Source: Setomelanomma holmii
Lineage: Eukaryota > Ascomycota > Dothideomycetes > Pleosporales > Phaeosphaeriaceae
DNA length: 64,000 nucleotides
Reading direction: 5' to 3'
Assembly: GCA_010015745.1 (NCBI GenBank)
Contig: ML978190.1
Location: forward strand, 139,022 to 203,021
Shown: positions 1 to 10,484 of the stretch, in pieces
Layout: every line of letters starts with the position of its first letter
How positions within the stretch are numbered: the first letter of the stretch is position 1
The notes under the pieces: generated by a model
Database searches by the model: none
What the model saw: only the letters and a program-made list of their open reading frames with translations
Told to the model about the DNA's origin: nothing
Made by a program: the position numbers and the translations under genes

Positions 1-1124
1 ATGTATCTCCTACTTGGGCATCGTACGCAAGAGTAGAAAAGAGCCAGGGTCATGACAAAGATCTGAGGTACTGACTAGAGAGAGGACCCTTGGCGGATGA
101 GAACAAAGAGTCGGAGAAGCGAATAAAAACGTACACATGATACAAGCGAGCCAATTGATTAGGAGCTGTAAATCCCACTCACATGGCCTTAGTAACGGAT
201 TTCTCGCTCCCGACCCAATTCAAACTCTACATGACGTTCAACATTCAGATTGGGATGAGACGCCGACGTCGCGTGCCTAAATTTGGAGGGGCGCTCTTGT
301 GATTGCACTAATTATCGGATAGCGACACATGCGGGCGATGTCTCACCTCAGGAGACAGGCGATGGTGAAAGCTAATGAATGGGGCCAGGTGTGGGCAAGA
401 GGAGGCGAAATGAGTGTTCTTGTGAGAAGGGTCGGCCCGATCAGAATCACCAGCATACTGGTAACGAGCGCGCTAACCTGCCTTGATCTAGCCTGGGTCA
501 TGATATCGGTAACGCACCCTCTCCTTCTACACCTCCCTTCTCCAACATTGTCTACACTAACAAAGCCGGTCGCATGCCCTTCTCGGGCACCGAGACTTCG
601 CATTTTGAGCAACAAACCGATGCCCGTGATGTCTTCTGAAGGATTGTTAGCGAGCAGCATTGCGCGCTCTGACTTCGTGTCTACTCCCAATGTCTCATCT
701 GGTCTTCATACCCATCTATTTCTACGTCTACTCTTCATAAATGCGGCCCACACTTGTTGAATTCAAGAGTCGGGAAAGAGAAAATGGTACATTATGAGCA
801 CCGTTTGCTGTGATTGCCTAGTGCCTGCGCGGTGCGAATGGTGCACTGGACGAAAGGCTCTGACCTCTGCTCGAGGTCGTCGTCGTCATGTTGCTCTTTC
901 ACCTGCAATCTCTGCCTGATTGACGATTGAAATTATCCACGATAGCTCGCGCATGGCGCGCACGTGTATTTTCTTAGCAGTCCTTCTTTTCCAAATCTTC
1001 CCCTCACTGCCATCACCCTCAACTTCTATACAACAGTCACGACCCTAGAATCAACTTCCGACCCAACCTAAGGCCGCTCACGTCTTGTCGCACCAAAACA
1101 CCAAGGCACTTGGAGGCTACGGAC
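1..1124. other. Intergenic, upstream of the Gfd2-like gene
   Basis: I see no supported gene here. Two overlapping open frames of 115-143 codons lie on opposite strands at about 329-760, but neither has recognisable motifs, domain-like composition or intron support, and they mirror each other. The pyrimidine-rich stretch at about 960-1080 (runs of CTTCCCCTCACTG type) just before the ATG at 1125 is the usual look of a fungal core promoter and 5' leader. Confidence 0.5.
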
Positions 1125-2359
1125 ATGAACGACCAGAACCAGTTCGTCAACGCTTACCTCCGCCAAGCTCTGGCGAACCTCCACGATGTGAACGTCATCC
1201 GCCATTTCGTCGGGTTTCCCTTGCTCGGAGTACCGCCCGCCCTAAACGAAGCAACAGTCATCTGCCCAGATATAGAATGGTGGCAGAAGGAGTAAGCAGA
1301 CCCCACAACACGAATTTCATGTGAGACATACACTGACTTCGTGCACCAATCTTTAGGCCCAAACCGACTACCGAAATCGGCGTCGCTGAATTGATGGTCA
1401 AGGGCGCCAAGCCGCAGGACCATGCTGAGAATATTCTGACTGGCATTCAAGTTGCGCATGCACGTAACTCGGAGCACGCGCATTTGCGCAACAAATTCAT
1501 AGGAGCTGGAGATCCAGAGAAGTTCTTCTTCGGCACCACCAAGTTCGTGACGATGGAGGAGGCAAAGGAGGTCATCTCTCAATCATTCCTTCGCCCACGC
1601 GTCGGCGGTGATGGCTCTTTCCAACCCATCATTCTGGTTGGCCATGCGGTCGACAACGAGTTTGAGCATATCAAGAAAATTTTCGGCGTTGATCTGCGCA
1701 GCTACGGCACCATTGTAAGTCTACAATAGCATCATGACGAGTACAACATAAATGCTGAATGCTTCTTTCACCAATAGGTCAAAGTTATCGACACTCAGGT
1801 TATGGCGAAGCAGGCTAATATCCGTGGACCGAAGGGTCCCTACATCGGTCTTCGCGATCTGCTCGAGCATTTCCACATCCATATTCACAATTTGCACACA
1901 GCAGGCAATGACGCTGCTGGCACTCTCATCGCTGCTGTTCTTCTTGCCGTGAAGGATGTCATATATCCAGGCATCGGCAACCGCAAACCGCCACAGCAAG
2001 TTCGCGGTCGTCCTGTACAATCCGCCATCCAGCGTATCATGGCCATTGGAAAGTCGCTCCCTCCACCCTCTTGGGGCAGTCACACCTTCTGTACGCGGTG
2101 CGGACGCGACAACCATCTGCGACAGGAGTGTTTTGCCAAGGTCAACTGTTCGATCTGTCGGGATTCGGGAGTTGTGCGCTTGTACAATGCTCATCGGACG
2201 CACATGACATCGAAATGTCTTTACCAGTACCAAGACCTGCCTCCCGCCGATCACGCCGCACGGCCTGCTGCTCCATCTTTCCATGCTGGACCATGCACTC
2301 AGCAAGACGACTATGTCACGCTGGTGTCTGATGACGATGACGATGATTATTACATCTGA
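1125..2359 (+). CDS. Gfd2/YDR514C-like nuclease-fold protein with C-terminal zinc knuckle
   Basis: Three exons (1125-1291, 1357-1714, 1778-2359) give about 368 residues; both introns (65 and 63 bp) have GTAAG donors and TAG acceptors, and the frame is kept across each. The start is the first ATG in frame (MNDQNQFVNAY). The body resembles the RNase H-like domain of yeast Gfd2 and YDR514C: an early DIE, a central GHAVDNEFEHI, then VIDTQ and HTAGNDAAGTL. Their order recalls the acidic motifs of DEDDh 3'-5' exonucleases, with the His and Asp of the last motif present. After the domain comes CTRCGRDNHLRQEC, a CX2CX4HX4C zinc knuckle, and an acidic tail ending in DDDDDDYYI. Gfd2 was described in mRNA export genetics; the nuclease role here is inferred, not shown. 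Family call fairly sure, activity unsure. Confidence 0.8.
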
Positions 2360-2696
2360 AGGAGATAGTAGTTAACCGATCTGGAGCTTGGCCATACTGC
2401 AGGGCGTGGAGATGGGAGTGTATCTGAGGAGGTAGTGTAAGCAACACGGAAGAGGAAACCACTGTCGCGGTCTTGAAAGAATCGCGCAAAACTCACACTT
2501 ACAGTTTGAGTTTCGAATCTGCACAGGTCGCTAACATGCTCACGTATTGGGTCGGGCGGTGCGATATTTATGTGTCAGTCCTGAAACACGGAACGCAACA
2601 CCATGCCTGGCGCCATGTCGCATCACGAACGCTACCTCCACACATCTTCATTTTCTCTTCTCCACTTCCAACACCAAAAATCCTCATGCATTTATC

Positions 2697-3497
2697 ATGG
2701 CCGTAGCCGGGCGCGTCCTCATCATCGCATCGTCCGTCTTCCTCATTCTTGTCATCGCACTCTCACTGGCCACAGCCATCGAAGTCCGCGCACCACTGCC
2801 TAAGATCCATCAGGTCGTAATTGCGCAAGCAGCCAAAATTGGAGAGTCCAACAGACCCGTTGGCGCAAAAGCAAAGCTCAATGGCTCCGACTTCGATCGC
2901 GTCGATGTCTGGCATGGCACATCGCTCGCGCCTCTCGCATCGCCAGGAAAACCATTACCATCCGCAATGACCGCAACCGAAGAAGGCATGCTTGGAGTCT
3001 CGCCCACACCTCGCGCAAGCGCAAGCTGGAGCGCAGAAGGCGTCATCGGCCCCATCGCAACACCGTCATCGAAACCGACTCCCAAACCTCCAACACCGCA
3101 ATCGCCCCAGTACCCCATCGTCGCGCTGTCGTACTCCGGCTCCGGTGGTCCAAAGCACTGTCGTGGTAACCTGCTGCAAAAAATGACATTTCCGCCTCTG
3201 CCGGAAAAGTGGAAGAACGGAACTTGTATCAATCTCCCCAGTGAAGCGCGATGCGGCCTGTTCGTGTCAAACAAGGGCGACAATTGCGAAGCGCAACTGT
3301 TCAACATGCGGGACTGCTACAATACATCGCGCACTCTCGTGAACACGGTAGTTTTCATGCCGGAAGAAAGACCAGTAGGCGCACTTTGGAGCAGCATGTG
3401 GGTAAAGTGCGGTGTCGAGGTACCAGAGGCGCACATGCTCGATCCAAGTATACTTGGAGGTGCGCTGAAGCCAAAGCCTAAGCCAGGAGGTCGCTGA
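2697..3497 (+). CDS. Small membrane-anchored, Cys-containing protein
   Basis: Single exon, 266 residues from the ATG at 2697; the frame is open further upstream but those residues are low-complexity and precede the hydrophobic segment. Residues about 5-30 (RVLIIASSVFLILVIALS) form one membrane anchor or uncleaved signal. A Pro/Ser/Thr-rich linker (about residues 85-155, with PKPPTPQSPQYP) follows, then a C-terminal region with six or seven cysteines (CRGNL, GTCINLP, ARCGLF, NCEAQ, RDCYN, VKCGV) and Asn-Gly-Thr and Asn-Thr-Ser glycosylation sequons. The layout predicts an extracellular or cell-wall-facing domain held by one helix. It shares architecture, but not an obvious alignment, with the proteins at 21.4-24.6 kb. 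Function unknown. Confidence 0.65.
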   Translation: MAVAGRVLIIASSVFLILVIALSLATAIEVRAPLPKIHQVVIAQAAKIGESNRPVGAKAKLNGSDFDRVDVWHGTSLAPLASPGKPLPSAMTATEEGMLGVSPTPRASASWSAEGVIGPIATPSSKPTPKPPTPQSPQYPIVALSYSGSGGPKHCRGNLLQKMTFPPLPEKWKNGTCINLPSEARCGLFVSNKGDNCEAQLFNMRDCYNTSRTLVNTVVFMPEERPVGALWSSMWVKCGVEVPEAHMLDPSILGGALKPKPKPGGR

Positions 3498-3587
3498 GAT
3501 ATAAAGGTCGCAAACAAGCCATGAATCTGTGATTCTTGCTGGCTGGCAGGGATGCGGTGTAACATGTGCTGTGTATGGTATGCTCAT

Positions 3588-4354
3588 CTATCGAGGCTGG
3601 GGAAGCCACCCGAGAGCTAGAAATTTTGTCGAGGAGGCACTTTCCGATCCTCGCCTTACTCGACAGCGAAAACTTAGCCTTCGCCCTACTGGAGTTGGTG
3701 GTCTTCTCGCTTGAGGATCTTCCACCGCTGGCGGAGCGACTCCTTCGACCATAGCCCTCCGCGTAGCACGCGTGCAGGAGCTGTGGCGCGAGGCAGCGCG
3801 TCCATGTATTGTCGCAGGCCTGGTATGACCACGGTCCGGGCCGTATGTTAGCTCTTGTTCGCGCCTCTTGGGCTCTGCATCGACTCTGCGCCAAAGGCCT
3901 TTGAACCTGGGATCGTATACGTATGTGGGACCGTTGTCGAAAGGTTCTGGTGCAGGAGCGCGGTCATCGGCATAAATGCTGTCAAAATCGTTGTACGACG
4001 TTCGTTCATAGCGGATGAAAGATGACTAATTCGGTTGCCGGCTTCTCATCGTTCCACCTTTGATTTCGACAGAGCCACGGTGAGCTAGAAGGATTAATTG
4101 CGCAGAGGAATCATGTAGAACAGACTGCTACTCACATTGCGGGGCTTTCTTTTTTCGCCCTCGGGATGGGCTGCGATCGAAAAGCTTGGCTAGCTGTACA
4201 TAGGTAGATGGTCTTGAATGAGAAGGATTAATATCGCCCAGTCGGTGCTGCGCTTCAAGCTTGTTGATGCATCGTTTGAATCCCTCTCTTCGGTCGTGCA
4301 TTCGATTTCTCTACGACTCGCCGCTTCGGTCTGAGCCTCTGACTGCCGTCCGAT
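3588..4354 (-). pseudogene. C-terminal half of decayed coiled-coil gene
   Basis: Reading the minus strand from 4354 down, protein-like sequence is clear but broken: KRCINKLEAQHRLGD and STYVQLAKLFDRSP, a plausible 51 bp intron (about 4082-4132, GTGAGT donor), then SFIRYERTSYNDFDS and TYVYDPRFKGLWRRV, running into a low-complexity Arg/Ser tail with a stop at 3588. An in-frame TAG lies at 4026-4028, and frames must be switched near 4310 and again after about 3860. It sits directly against the copia target site, and the other half of the same gene lies beyond the element at 8550-9010. No named domain is recognised. Confidence 0.55.
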
Positions 4355-4359
4355 ATCAT

Positions 4360-4511
4360 TGTTGAAGTAGGAAAATTGATGTAAGAGTTATTTGTTGGTC
4401 TCAGGTGAGATGAGAGGCTAAGTACTCTGTTTACCAGCCACTTGCTCCTCCCATGACTGAGGTCCTCGCGACTGCTGCGTCTGATTGTCTAGGCAGTACC
4501 TGCTCTCAACA
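4360..4511 (-). repeat. 3' LTR of the copia element
   Basis: 152 bp, matching 8394-8544 along its length apart from about nine substitutions and one indel. It carries the inverted termini TGTTGA...TCAACA. Just inside the element on the minus strand a short purine run (TTGAGGGGAC) precedes it and is the likely polypurine tract. Confidence 0.9.
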
Positions 4512-4593
4512 GTCCCCTCAATCAGAACAGCTGTAGTAGTGAGGTCTCCCAAAACAATAGTAATCATCCCCAAAAAAGATTCTCAAACAAATG

Positions 4594-6850
4594 TCAGTAG
4601 AGCACTAAGTTAGCCAGCTGAGCGGATCTGTTGACCAAGAAGCTCCAGAGTCGGCCGGGGCAAGGCTTTGGTGCATACATCAGCCAAATTGTCTTTGGAG
4701 GCAACGTGTTGCACTTGATACTCGCCCTTGATGAAGCGTTCTGGACAAAGTGGAAATAAACGTTGATGTGCTTTGACCGGTTGCTAGTTTTGTTGTCCTT
4801 GATGAGAGATTCAGCGGGTTTGTTGTCGACTAACAAGTGACACATTGGCTTGTCTCCAGTCCCAGTCAGTTCATTCAGAGCTTGTCGGGTCCAGACTAAG
4901 TGGCTGGCAGCCCATGATGCAGCCATGTACTCAGCTTCGCAGGTTGATCTAGCAACACAGGATTGTCGCTTTGAGGACCATGAAATTGTCGATCTGCTGA
5001 CCTTCATAATGTAGCCTGAGAAGGACTTTGCGTTGTCTGGGTCTGAGTTGAACGAGGCGTCTGCATACATAGTAACCTGGACGTCATCCAAAGGCTTGAT
5101 CTCGATGCTGTAGTTGGATGTCTTCCTGACATATCGAAGCAATTGACGGGCCAGGCCAACGTGTGTCTCGGATGGGTTGGCATTGTATGAGGCCAGCATA
5201 CTGACAGGGAAGGACAAGTCAGGTCGGCTGACCATAGCAAGGAAGTTGACAGATCCGACGATGGATTGGTGGAGCTTCTGTTGTTCCAGATGAATTGGTT
5301 GATCAGACAGGGATCGTCGAAGGAAGCTGTTTGGATCCAGAGACGTGAGCCGACCGTTGCATTGGTCAAGTCTGTAACGCCGGAGGACAGCCTTGACGTA
5401 GGTCCGTTGGTGGAGCTTGACTCCATTGTCTAGGTAATCAATCTCTAGGCCCAGCAGGAGTTTTGGTCAACCGAGGTCCTTGAATCTAGAACATTTACGG
5501 GTAAGATTCAGGAACTGGGCGATCGCGTCACTTGTTCCGGCGAGGAGCAGATCGTCCACGTACACACCCAGAATGAGGTTGTCTGAGATGAAGACACATA
5601 GGTCGAAAGTAGCTTGAGTGAAGCCGTTGCCAGCCAGCCATGTGGATAGGACCGAGTACCGCTAGCGGCCGGATTGCTTGAGACCGTACAAGGCCTTTAA
5701 AAGTCGGAGCACTTGGCCAGGACGGCCGACTCCAGGTGGGCAGCGGGCAAAGATGACGTGTTGCAGCAATCCGTTGAAGTATGCTGCATCAAAGTCAATT
5801 TGCCTGAGAAGCCAACTCTTGAAGATAGTAATGAAGATAATAAGTTGGAGGCTGTCATATCAAATGACGGGTGAGTAGGTGTCGTTATAGTCAACTCCAG
5901 GTCGTTGAGAAAATCCTTAGGCGACAATTCTTGCCTTTTGTTTGACAATGCGGCCTTGCTCGTCCTTCTTGACTGCCATGACCCAACGTGTGCCAATCAG
6001 CTTCACGCTTGGAGGCAAAGACGCTAAGTCAGTCAATTCCCATGTACCGTTGTCTTCATGAGCCTCAATCTCATGTTGTATGGATGGTTGCCAAAGGGGC
6101 TTGTTTGACTCAGTCATGGCTTCAGCGTACGTGCTTGGCATATCGTCTACGGCGATCACAGCGTGGGCTATTTCGAGTTGCTCAAAGTGGACATCATATA
6201 AAGGAGCGTCGACAGCGTTTGCATCATCTCTGTACCGCTCAGGCTTCTAAACGTTTAATCGGCTACGCAAGCTCCTCGTGGGTGGAGGTGCGGTCAGGAC
6301 CCACAGTCGTGCTGGTGCTGGTGCTGACTCGGTCAGGTCAGTAGACTGTTGTGGGATCTGTGATTCCGGTTCAGCTATTGTGTCCCCTGAAGCCGGCTCA
6401 GGGTCCTTGAGTGAGGATTCAAGCTGGAACAGAGGTGTTGAAGACTGGTTTTTCAACAGGGTGACACAGATGTCACAAGATTCGAGGACCACTTGGCCCA
6501 TAGTGCCAGTTGGCCGTGTTTGGTGAGGAGATGGATGTCGTCGCCTTTGCCTGACAGGTTGCACTGTTGCCGGACTGAGGTCCAGGAAAACAAGTGTGTG
6601 TTGTAAAGCTCACTACTGTAGAGGGCCTTGGTCAGTTCACCGACCGTATTGAAGCCATCAGGCAATCGACACCTCAGTAGGACAAGCCCAATGCCCTGGA
6701 TGGGTAGCTTCATGCCGCCAGCTACTCTGATGAAGCCTTTGGCCGGGGCCAGTGAGGTAAAGTCATCCAAGCAACCAGACATGTGCCGTGAAGCACCGGT
6801 ATCGAACAGCCAAACGGGTGAGTTGCCGGCCGAGGGCCGGGGGATAGCAG
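4594..6850 (-). pseudogene. pol: Copia pol remnant: protease, reverse transcriptase, RNase H
   Basis: From 6850 down: VWLFDTGASRHMSG gives the aspartic protease site, followed by the pre-integrase region (ALYSSELYNT, SWTSVRQQCNL) to about 6470. Instead of an integrase the frame passes into the Pro/Ser/Glu-rich linker (about 6564-6247) and then the reverse transcriptase (TYAEAMTESN, WELTDLASLP, RWVMAVKKDEQGRIVKQKARIVA truncated by a stop at about 5917). Beyond it, QRPGVDYNDTYSP, ALYGLKQSGR and VYVDDLLLAG are still readable, separated by stops. The last open part (5235-4594) is the copia RNase H (MYADASFNSD, CEAEYMAAS, SKHINVYFH). The gene cannot make a full polyprotein. Confidence 0.9.
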
Positions 6851-6938
6851 CATGGGCACTTACCTTGCGCGAACATTAGCGGTTGGTGTTGATTGAGGGC
6901 CTTGATTTGGCCAAGAACTGGTGTCTTTCAGAGGGAGA

Positions 6939-7928
6939 TTAGACATCGTCTGTCAAGTTGACAACAGTGGGTGCTGCGGCGGAGAAGGCATGAACTTCTG
7001 TGACATCGTCGTCGTCCTCAGAGTTGTCCGAGTAGGCCCCCGTGTCGGCCGAGTTGCCCTTGTGTTGCTTGCCGCTGCCGTCGCGCGTACAATGTTGCGG
7101 TTGTGTCTCCTTGTTTTTCGACTTTCCCTGCAGCTCTTTGTGTCGCTTGAGCTTGTTGCAGTTTGTGTAAACATGGCCAATGAAGGTGAGGTTGTGCTTC
7201 CGGCACCATGTGCACTCTTGCGGGGCTGTAGTGGACCGAGGTCCTTGATTTGAGCGAGCAGCCGCTTGCCTTGCGGAGTAGGCGGTGGAGTCGGTAGATT
7301 TGAGGGAGTGTTGGTTAGCGACGTCGAGCATCTTGGGCTCAATGTCCTTGAATGTGGTAAGGTTGCGCGTACTCAAGTTATCGATGATAGTGTCCATTGT
7401 GTCAGGCAAGGTGGAGAGGAAGAAGGAGCCTTTGACCTCGTCTGACTCAAACATCTTCAGCATGGCTTTTGCCACAGTCTGAGAGGAAGTAGCGCAGCGT
7501 TTAGCCATCCTAGTCCATCGTTGGTGGAACTCATCAAGGTGGAGCTGAAGGTCGTCGCCGTCGTTGTACCTGAGGTTGGTCAGGCTGCGGAAGAGGGCAA
7601 TGGACATGTTGCCCGTGTCTTGTTCGAAAAGACCAGCCAGGTGGGCCCAAGCATCTGGTGCAGTGTCGCAGCTGGTGACCGACATGGTCAGGTCGGGGTG
7701 GACGGCCGAGATGAGCATAACGAGGGCCTTGTTGTCGTTTGCGTCCCAGTCATCCTGGGGGTCGCCAGCAGTGGTTGGCCGTTTGGTCTTCCCGCTGATA
7801 ATAGGCCAAAGTTCAGCGTAGCGGAACGCAATCTGCCATGCTGACCGCCACTCAGGGTAGTTGTCACCGCATGAGGTGAGCTTGGGCAATGACTCTGGGG
7901 AGAATTTGAACTGAAACTTAGACGCCAT
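6939..7928 (-). CDS. gag: Copia Gag polyprotein
   Basis: Uninterrupted 329-residue frame starting MASKFQFKFSPESLP, beginning about 460 bp inside the 5' LTR. It has the UBN2/retrotransposon Gag layout of copia elements: YPEWRSAWQIAF, AWAHLAGLFEQ, LTNLRYNDGDDLQLHLDEFHQRW, then a Cys/His knuckle-like stretch (ECTWCRKHNLTFIGHVYTNC) and an acidic, Ser/Asn-rich tail. It packages element RNA and would form the virus-like particle. Gag is intact while pol is not, which may reflect chance, or selection while the element was mobilised in trans. It is separated from the protease frame by a stop and frame change at 6939. Confidence 0.88.
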   Translation of the reverse strand: MASKFQFKFSPESLPKLTSCGDNYPEWRSAWQIAFRYAELWPIISGKTKRPTTAGDPQDDWDANDNKALVMLISAVHPDLTMSVTSCDTAPDAWAHLAGLFEQDTGNMSIALFRSLTNLRYNDGDDLQLHLDEFHQRWTRMAKRCATSSQTVAKAMLKMFESDEVKGSFFLSTLPDTMDTIIDNLSTRNLTTFKDIEPKMLDVANQHSLKSTDSTAYSARQAAARSNQGPRSTTAPQECTWCRKHNLTFIGHVYTNCNKLKRHKELQGKSKNKETQPQHCTRDGSGKQHKGNSADTGAYSDNSEDDDDVTEVHAFSAAAPTVVNLTDDV

Positions 7929-8381
7929 AGTGATGGTAGAGGAGGCAGTCGCAGCAACGAGTCTCTCGTTGGATGTCGCCCAGAAATTGGTTTGTTGCTG
8001 TGATTGTATGGAGGTAGGTGGTGACGCTCAATATCACTTGGCCAGGTAAAGGTGAGCTCGTGTCAGTGGCAGGTAGCAAGCAGTGCAGTTAGTCGGTAAG
8101 CCTTGGTGACAGACTCCGCAACAAGCAATTAAGTGGGGCTCAGAAGGTCTGGCTTGACTTGATTGATTACCTATTTGAGCCTAGTAGTTGCCTATAGAGG
8201 CTTAACTCCTACCTAGATAGGTAAGTGGGTCTCTGAAGGTGAACGGATTGACTTGCTTGTTGCGGACTGTGCTTGGTGAGGGTCGACGCTGATACAGTGC
8301 GCTGTGTAACGTTGAGTTTGAACAATCAATAAAGTGGTAGGATAATCGTTGTGGAAAAAGTAGAACGCCCAGGTTGCACCC

Positions 8382-8393
8382 GGGCTCATAACC
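8382..8393 (-). promoter_or_regulatory. Primer-binding site, half initiator-tRNA type
   Basis: Read on the minus strand directly after the 5' LTR, the bases are GGTTATGAGCCC. This is the complement of GGGCTCATAACC, the anticodon-loop region of eukaryotic initiator tRNA-Met, rather than of a tRNA 3' end. Priming from an internal tRNA position is the mode known for Drosophila copia, so this element probably used the same half-tRNA mechanism. Confidence 0.75.
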
Positions 8394-8544
8394 TGTTAAG
8401 TAGAAAAATTGATGTAAGAGTTATTTGTTGGTCTCAGGTGAGATGAGAGGCTAAGTACTCTGTTTACCAACCACGTGCTCCTCCGATAACTGAGGTCCTC
8501 GCTACTGCTGCGTCTGATTGTTTAGGCAGTACCTGCTCTCAACA
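8394..8544 (-). repeat. 5' LTR of the copia element
   Basis: 151 bp, TGTTAAG...CTCAACA on the plus strand, followed by the target duplication ATCAT at 8545-8549. As the upstream LTR for minus-strand transcription it would hold the element promoter; I cannot pick a TATA box with confidence. Confidence 0.9.
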
Positions 8545-8549
8545 ATCAT

Positions 8550-9010
8550 TCGTCTCTGCACGTTGTCCTCGAAGTGTGCTTTGACCTGAAGCAACTCGCG
8601 TGTCTTTCCTCAATGGTCGTCTCTTGTGTTCTAGCTGCTCTCACCAGATCTTCCACGCGTTGTTTCAAGCGTAGTCGCTCAACATTCTCGTAGTCTAGTT
8701 GTTCGGTGCACTCTTGTACTGTTCCCATCAGTTGGTCAATTCTTGCTTGTAGATTTGCTGTTACCCGTGTTGCTTGTGTCAATATCCCCTCACAAGCTTG
8801 CATTGCTTTAATTAGGTTCTTCGATTTTGTGCCGCAAACCTGCTGATTCTCGATGTGCCTTGTTCAGCGCACTCTGGAACTCGTCGTTGTTCCCGACCAG
8901 TTCCCGACCAGTTCTCGGTTCTGAGATCGGATGTCATCACACAGCCTTTGCAGATTTTCCAGCATGTGCTCATCCTTCACTTCGGTATTTTCCAGATCCT
9001 CGATGCGTTC
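8550..9010 (-). pseudogene. N-terminal half of decayed coiled-coil gene
   Basis: Minus-strand reading gives strongly heptad-like sequence: RIEDLENTEVKDEHMLENL, RLCDDIRSQNREL, EFQSALNKAHRESAGL and, in the longest open part (8803-8546), NLQARIDQLMGTVQECTEQLD and VERLRLKQRVEDLVRAA. This is a long coiled coil. The frame is broken by an exact 11 bp tandem duplication at 8889-8910, by a single-base shift near 8810, and by a stop near 9010. The copia element lies immediately 3' on this strand, and the decayed gene resumes at 4354. No start codon was identified and the original product is not recognised. Confidence 0.6.
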
Positions 9011-10484
9011 CTAAACACCAGTGACCGTTTCTCTCATTTCGTGATGCGAAAGTACAAATGCACTTTATGTAGCATTGCCGCAGTTCCGGACCATCGTAGG
9101 AAAGACAGCACCAGGACGAAATTTCCGCTTCGATAAAAAGGTAGAGTCGCTAGGAATGACCTTGGGATGAATAAGTAACAGTCTCCTGTCTACACAGAAG
9201 CTGCAGGCGAGGCTTTCTTGGCTCGAGAAAGCGAGCTCAAACATCGTGACCAGCCCGATTGAGTTCCGTCGTAGCCAATAAGACACGATTCGCTCTGTTC
9301 TGTACGCCGGTATATTTGTGCTGCATTGACACCGAGGTTCTGTCAAGAAGGAGAAAGGAAGACAAGCAGGAGCAAGCTCCTGATTAGGCAAGCGCGTAAT
9401 CTTTCGCTTGAGTGCGACACGGAGGTCGGGAGTAACACCAAAACTTCCCCTAGCGCTTGTGGCAACTTCAGCTTTACACCACGCCGCCGTGCGTACCAGT
9501 AGCACAAATCCACGACAGAGACAACGAACGTAGGGCTGACAGGCAAAACTATAGTCTCTGCTTGTGTATTGCAGATCCCACTCTCATCCACGAAAACGTT
9601 TGACAATCATAGGTTGACACTGAACAGGTGACGCACCAATTTCGGATGGAGGGACAACGACGTGGAAACGACAACAGTACGTTCATCAATCTCTCGAATT
9701 AGTGACGAAAACGACATCAGTCCCATGTAATTTGGGGCTACCAAATCATACAGGATGCGACTGCATATAGCTATACTTCACGACCAACCTCCGGCCAGAT
9801 TCACTAGTCCATTCCTTATCTTTTCGTCTCATCAGATATTTCTATCGATATGATATCATATCCCACGCCTTGCGATTAAAACGGGCTGTTGCATTCGCAT
9901 TTCTGGCTCACTGGAAGGCATTCAGGCTAACCATCCAGGCTATGGCACCAGAGGTGTCAGTCAATCACACGTCGTCACACCCAGACGGATACTCTCGTGT
10001 GCGCTATCGTCTTGCTCGTCGCGAAGAGCTCTATTGTTCGAGCTGTATTTGCACTAACGTCATTCTGCTAGCCTTACGTGTTCCGCTAGATCTTGCCGAA
10101 CGAACCGTAAACTAAGTGGAGTCCCAAGGATCCGCAGAGCCTCAACACTAAAATTTATGCGTGCACTAGGGCACTCGAAACGCCACTACCTCGCACGCGT
10201 TCTGATCACAGACAGACTCGGGTCCGAGTTCGACTTCCATCAGCACTAAGAAAATCGGCGGAGCTTGGCTGCAATACACCAGCAACCTTGAACTATGATG
10301 GGAACGTTGGTCTCATTGGCCGGCCATATGCGGCAACGCAGTGGGCCTCAGACTTTTCTCAGTCCACAATGCGCATAATGGCGAACGATGCCGAGTATTC
10401 GCCCGTTAATGTAGAAAAATACACACTTCTCCTCCGCAGAGGCCGTCCTAGGTTTGACCACCCCTTTTGCAATTGCATCCCAAA
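9011..10484. other. Intergenic or gene relic upstream of the MFS gene
   Basis: No convincing gene. Minus-strand frames at 9065-9505 and 9343-9606 are moderately protein-like (for example ERIVSYWLRRNSIGLVTMFE) but lie in different phases and have no recognisable motif; they might be the eroded 5' part of the neighbouring coiled-coil gene. The last few hundred bases should hold the promoter of the transporter that starts at 10485. Confidence 0.35.

Larger units (their letters stand above)
4360..8544 (-). mobile_element. Ty1/copia LTR retrotransposon, degenerate, integrase deleted
   Basis: A 4,185 bp element on the minus strand. It is bounded by two about 151 bp LTRs, each with TGTT...AACA ends, and flanked by the perfect 5 bp target duplication ATCAT (4355-4359 and 8545-8549). 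Order from 8544 down: 5' LTR, primer-binding site, Gag, protease (DTGAS at 6789-6803), linker, reverse transcriptase (YVDD at 5551-5562), RNase H, 3' LTR. Reverse transcriptase before RNase H with no integrase after it is the copia order. The integrase core is missing: protease and the start of reverse transcriptase are only about 640 bp apart. Several stops interrupt pol. The LTRs differ at roughly 9-10 positions, so the insertion is old and non-autonomous. Confidence 0.93.

Noticed and set aside
329..760. Open frames of 143 and 115 codons on opposite strands
   Set aside because: They mirror each other, have no motif or splice support, and lie in promoter-like sequence.
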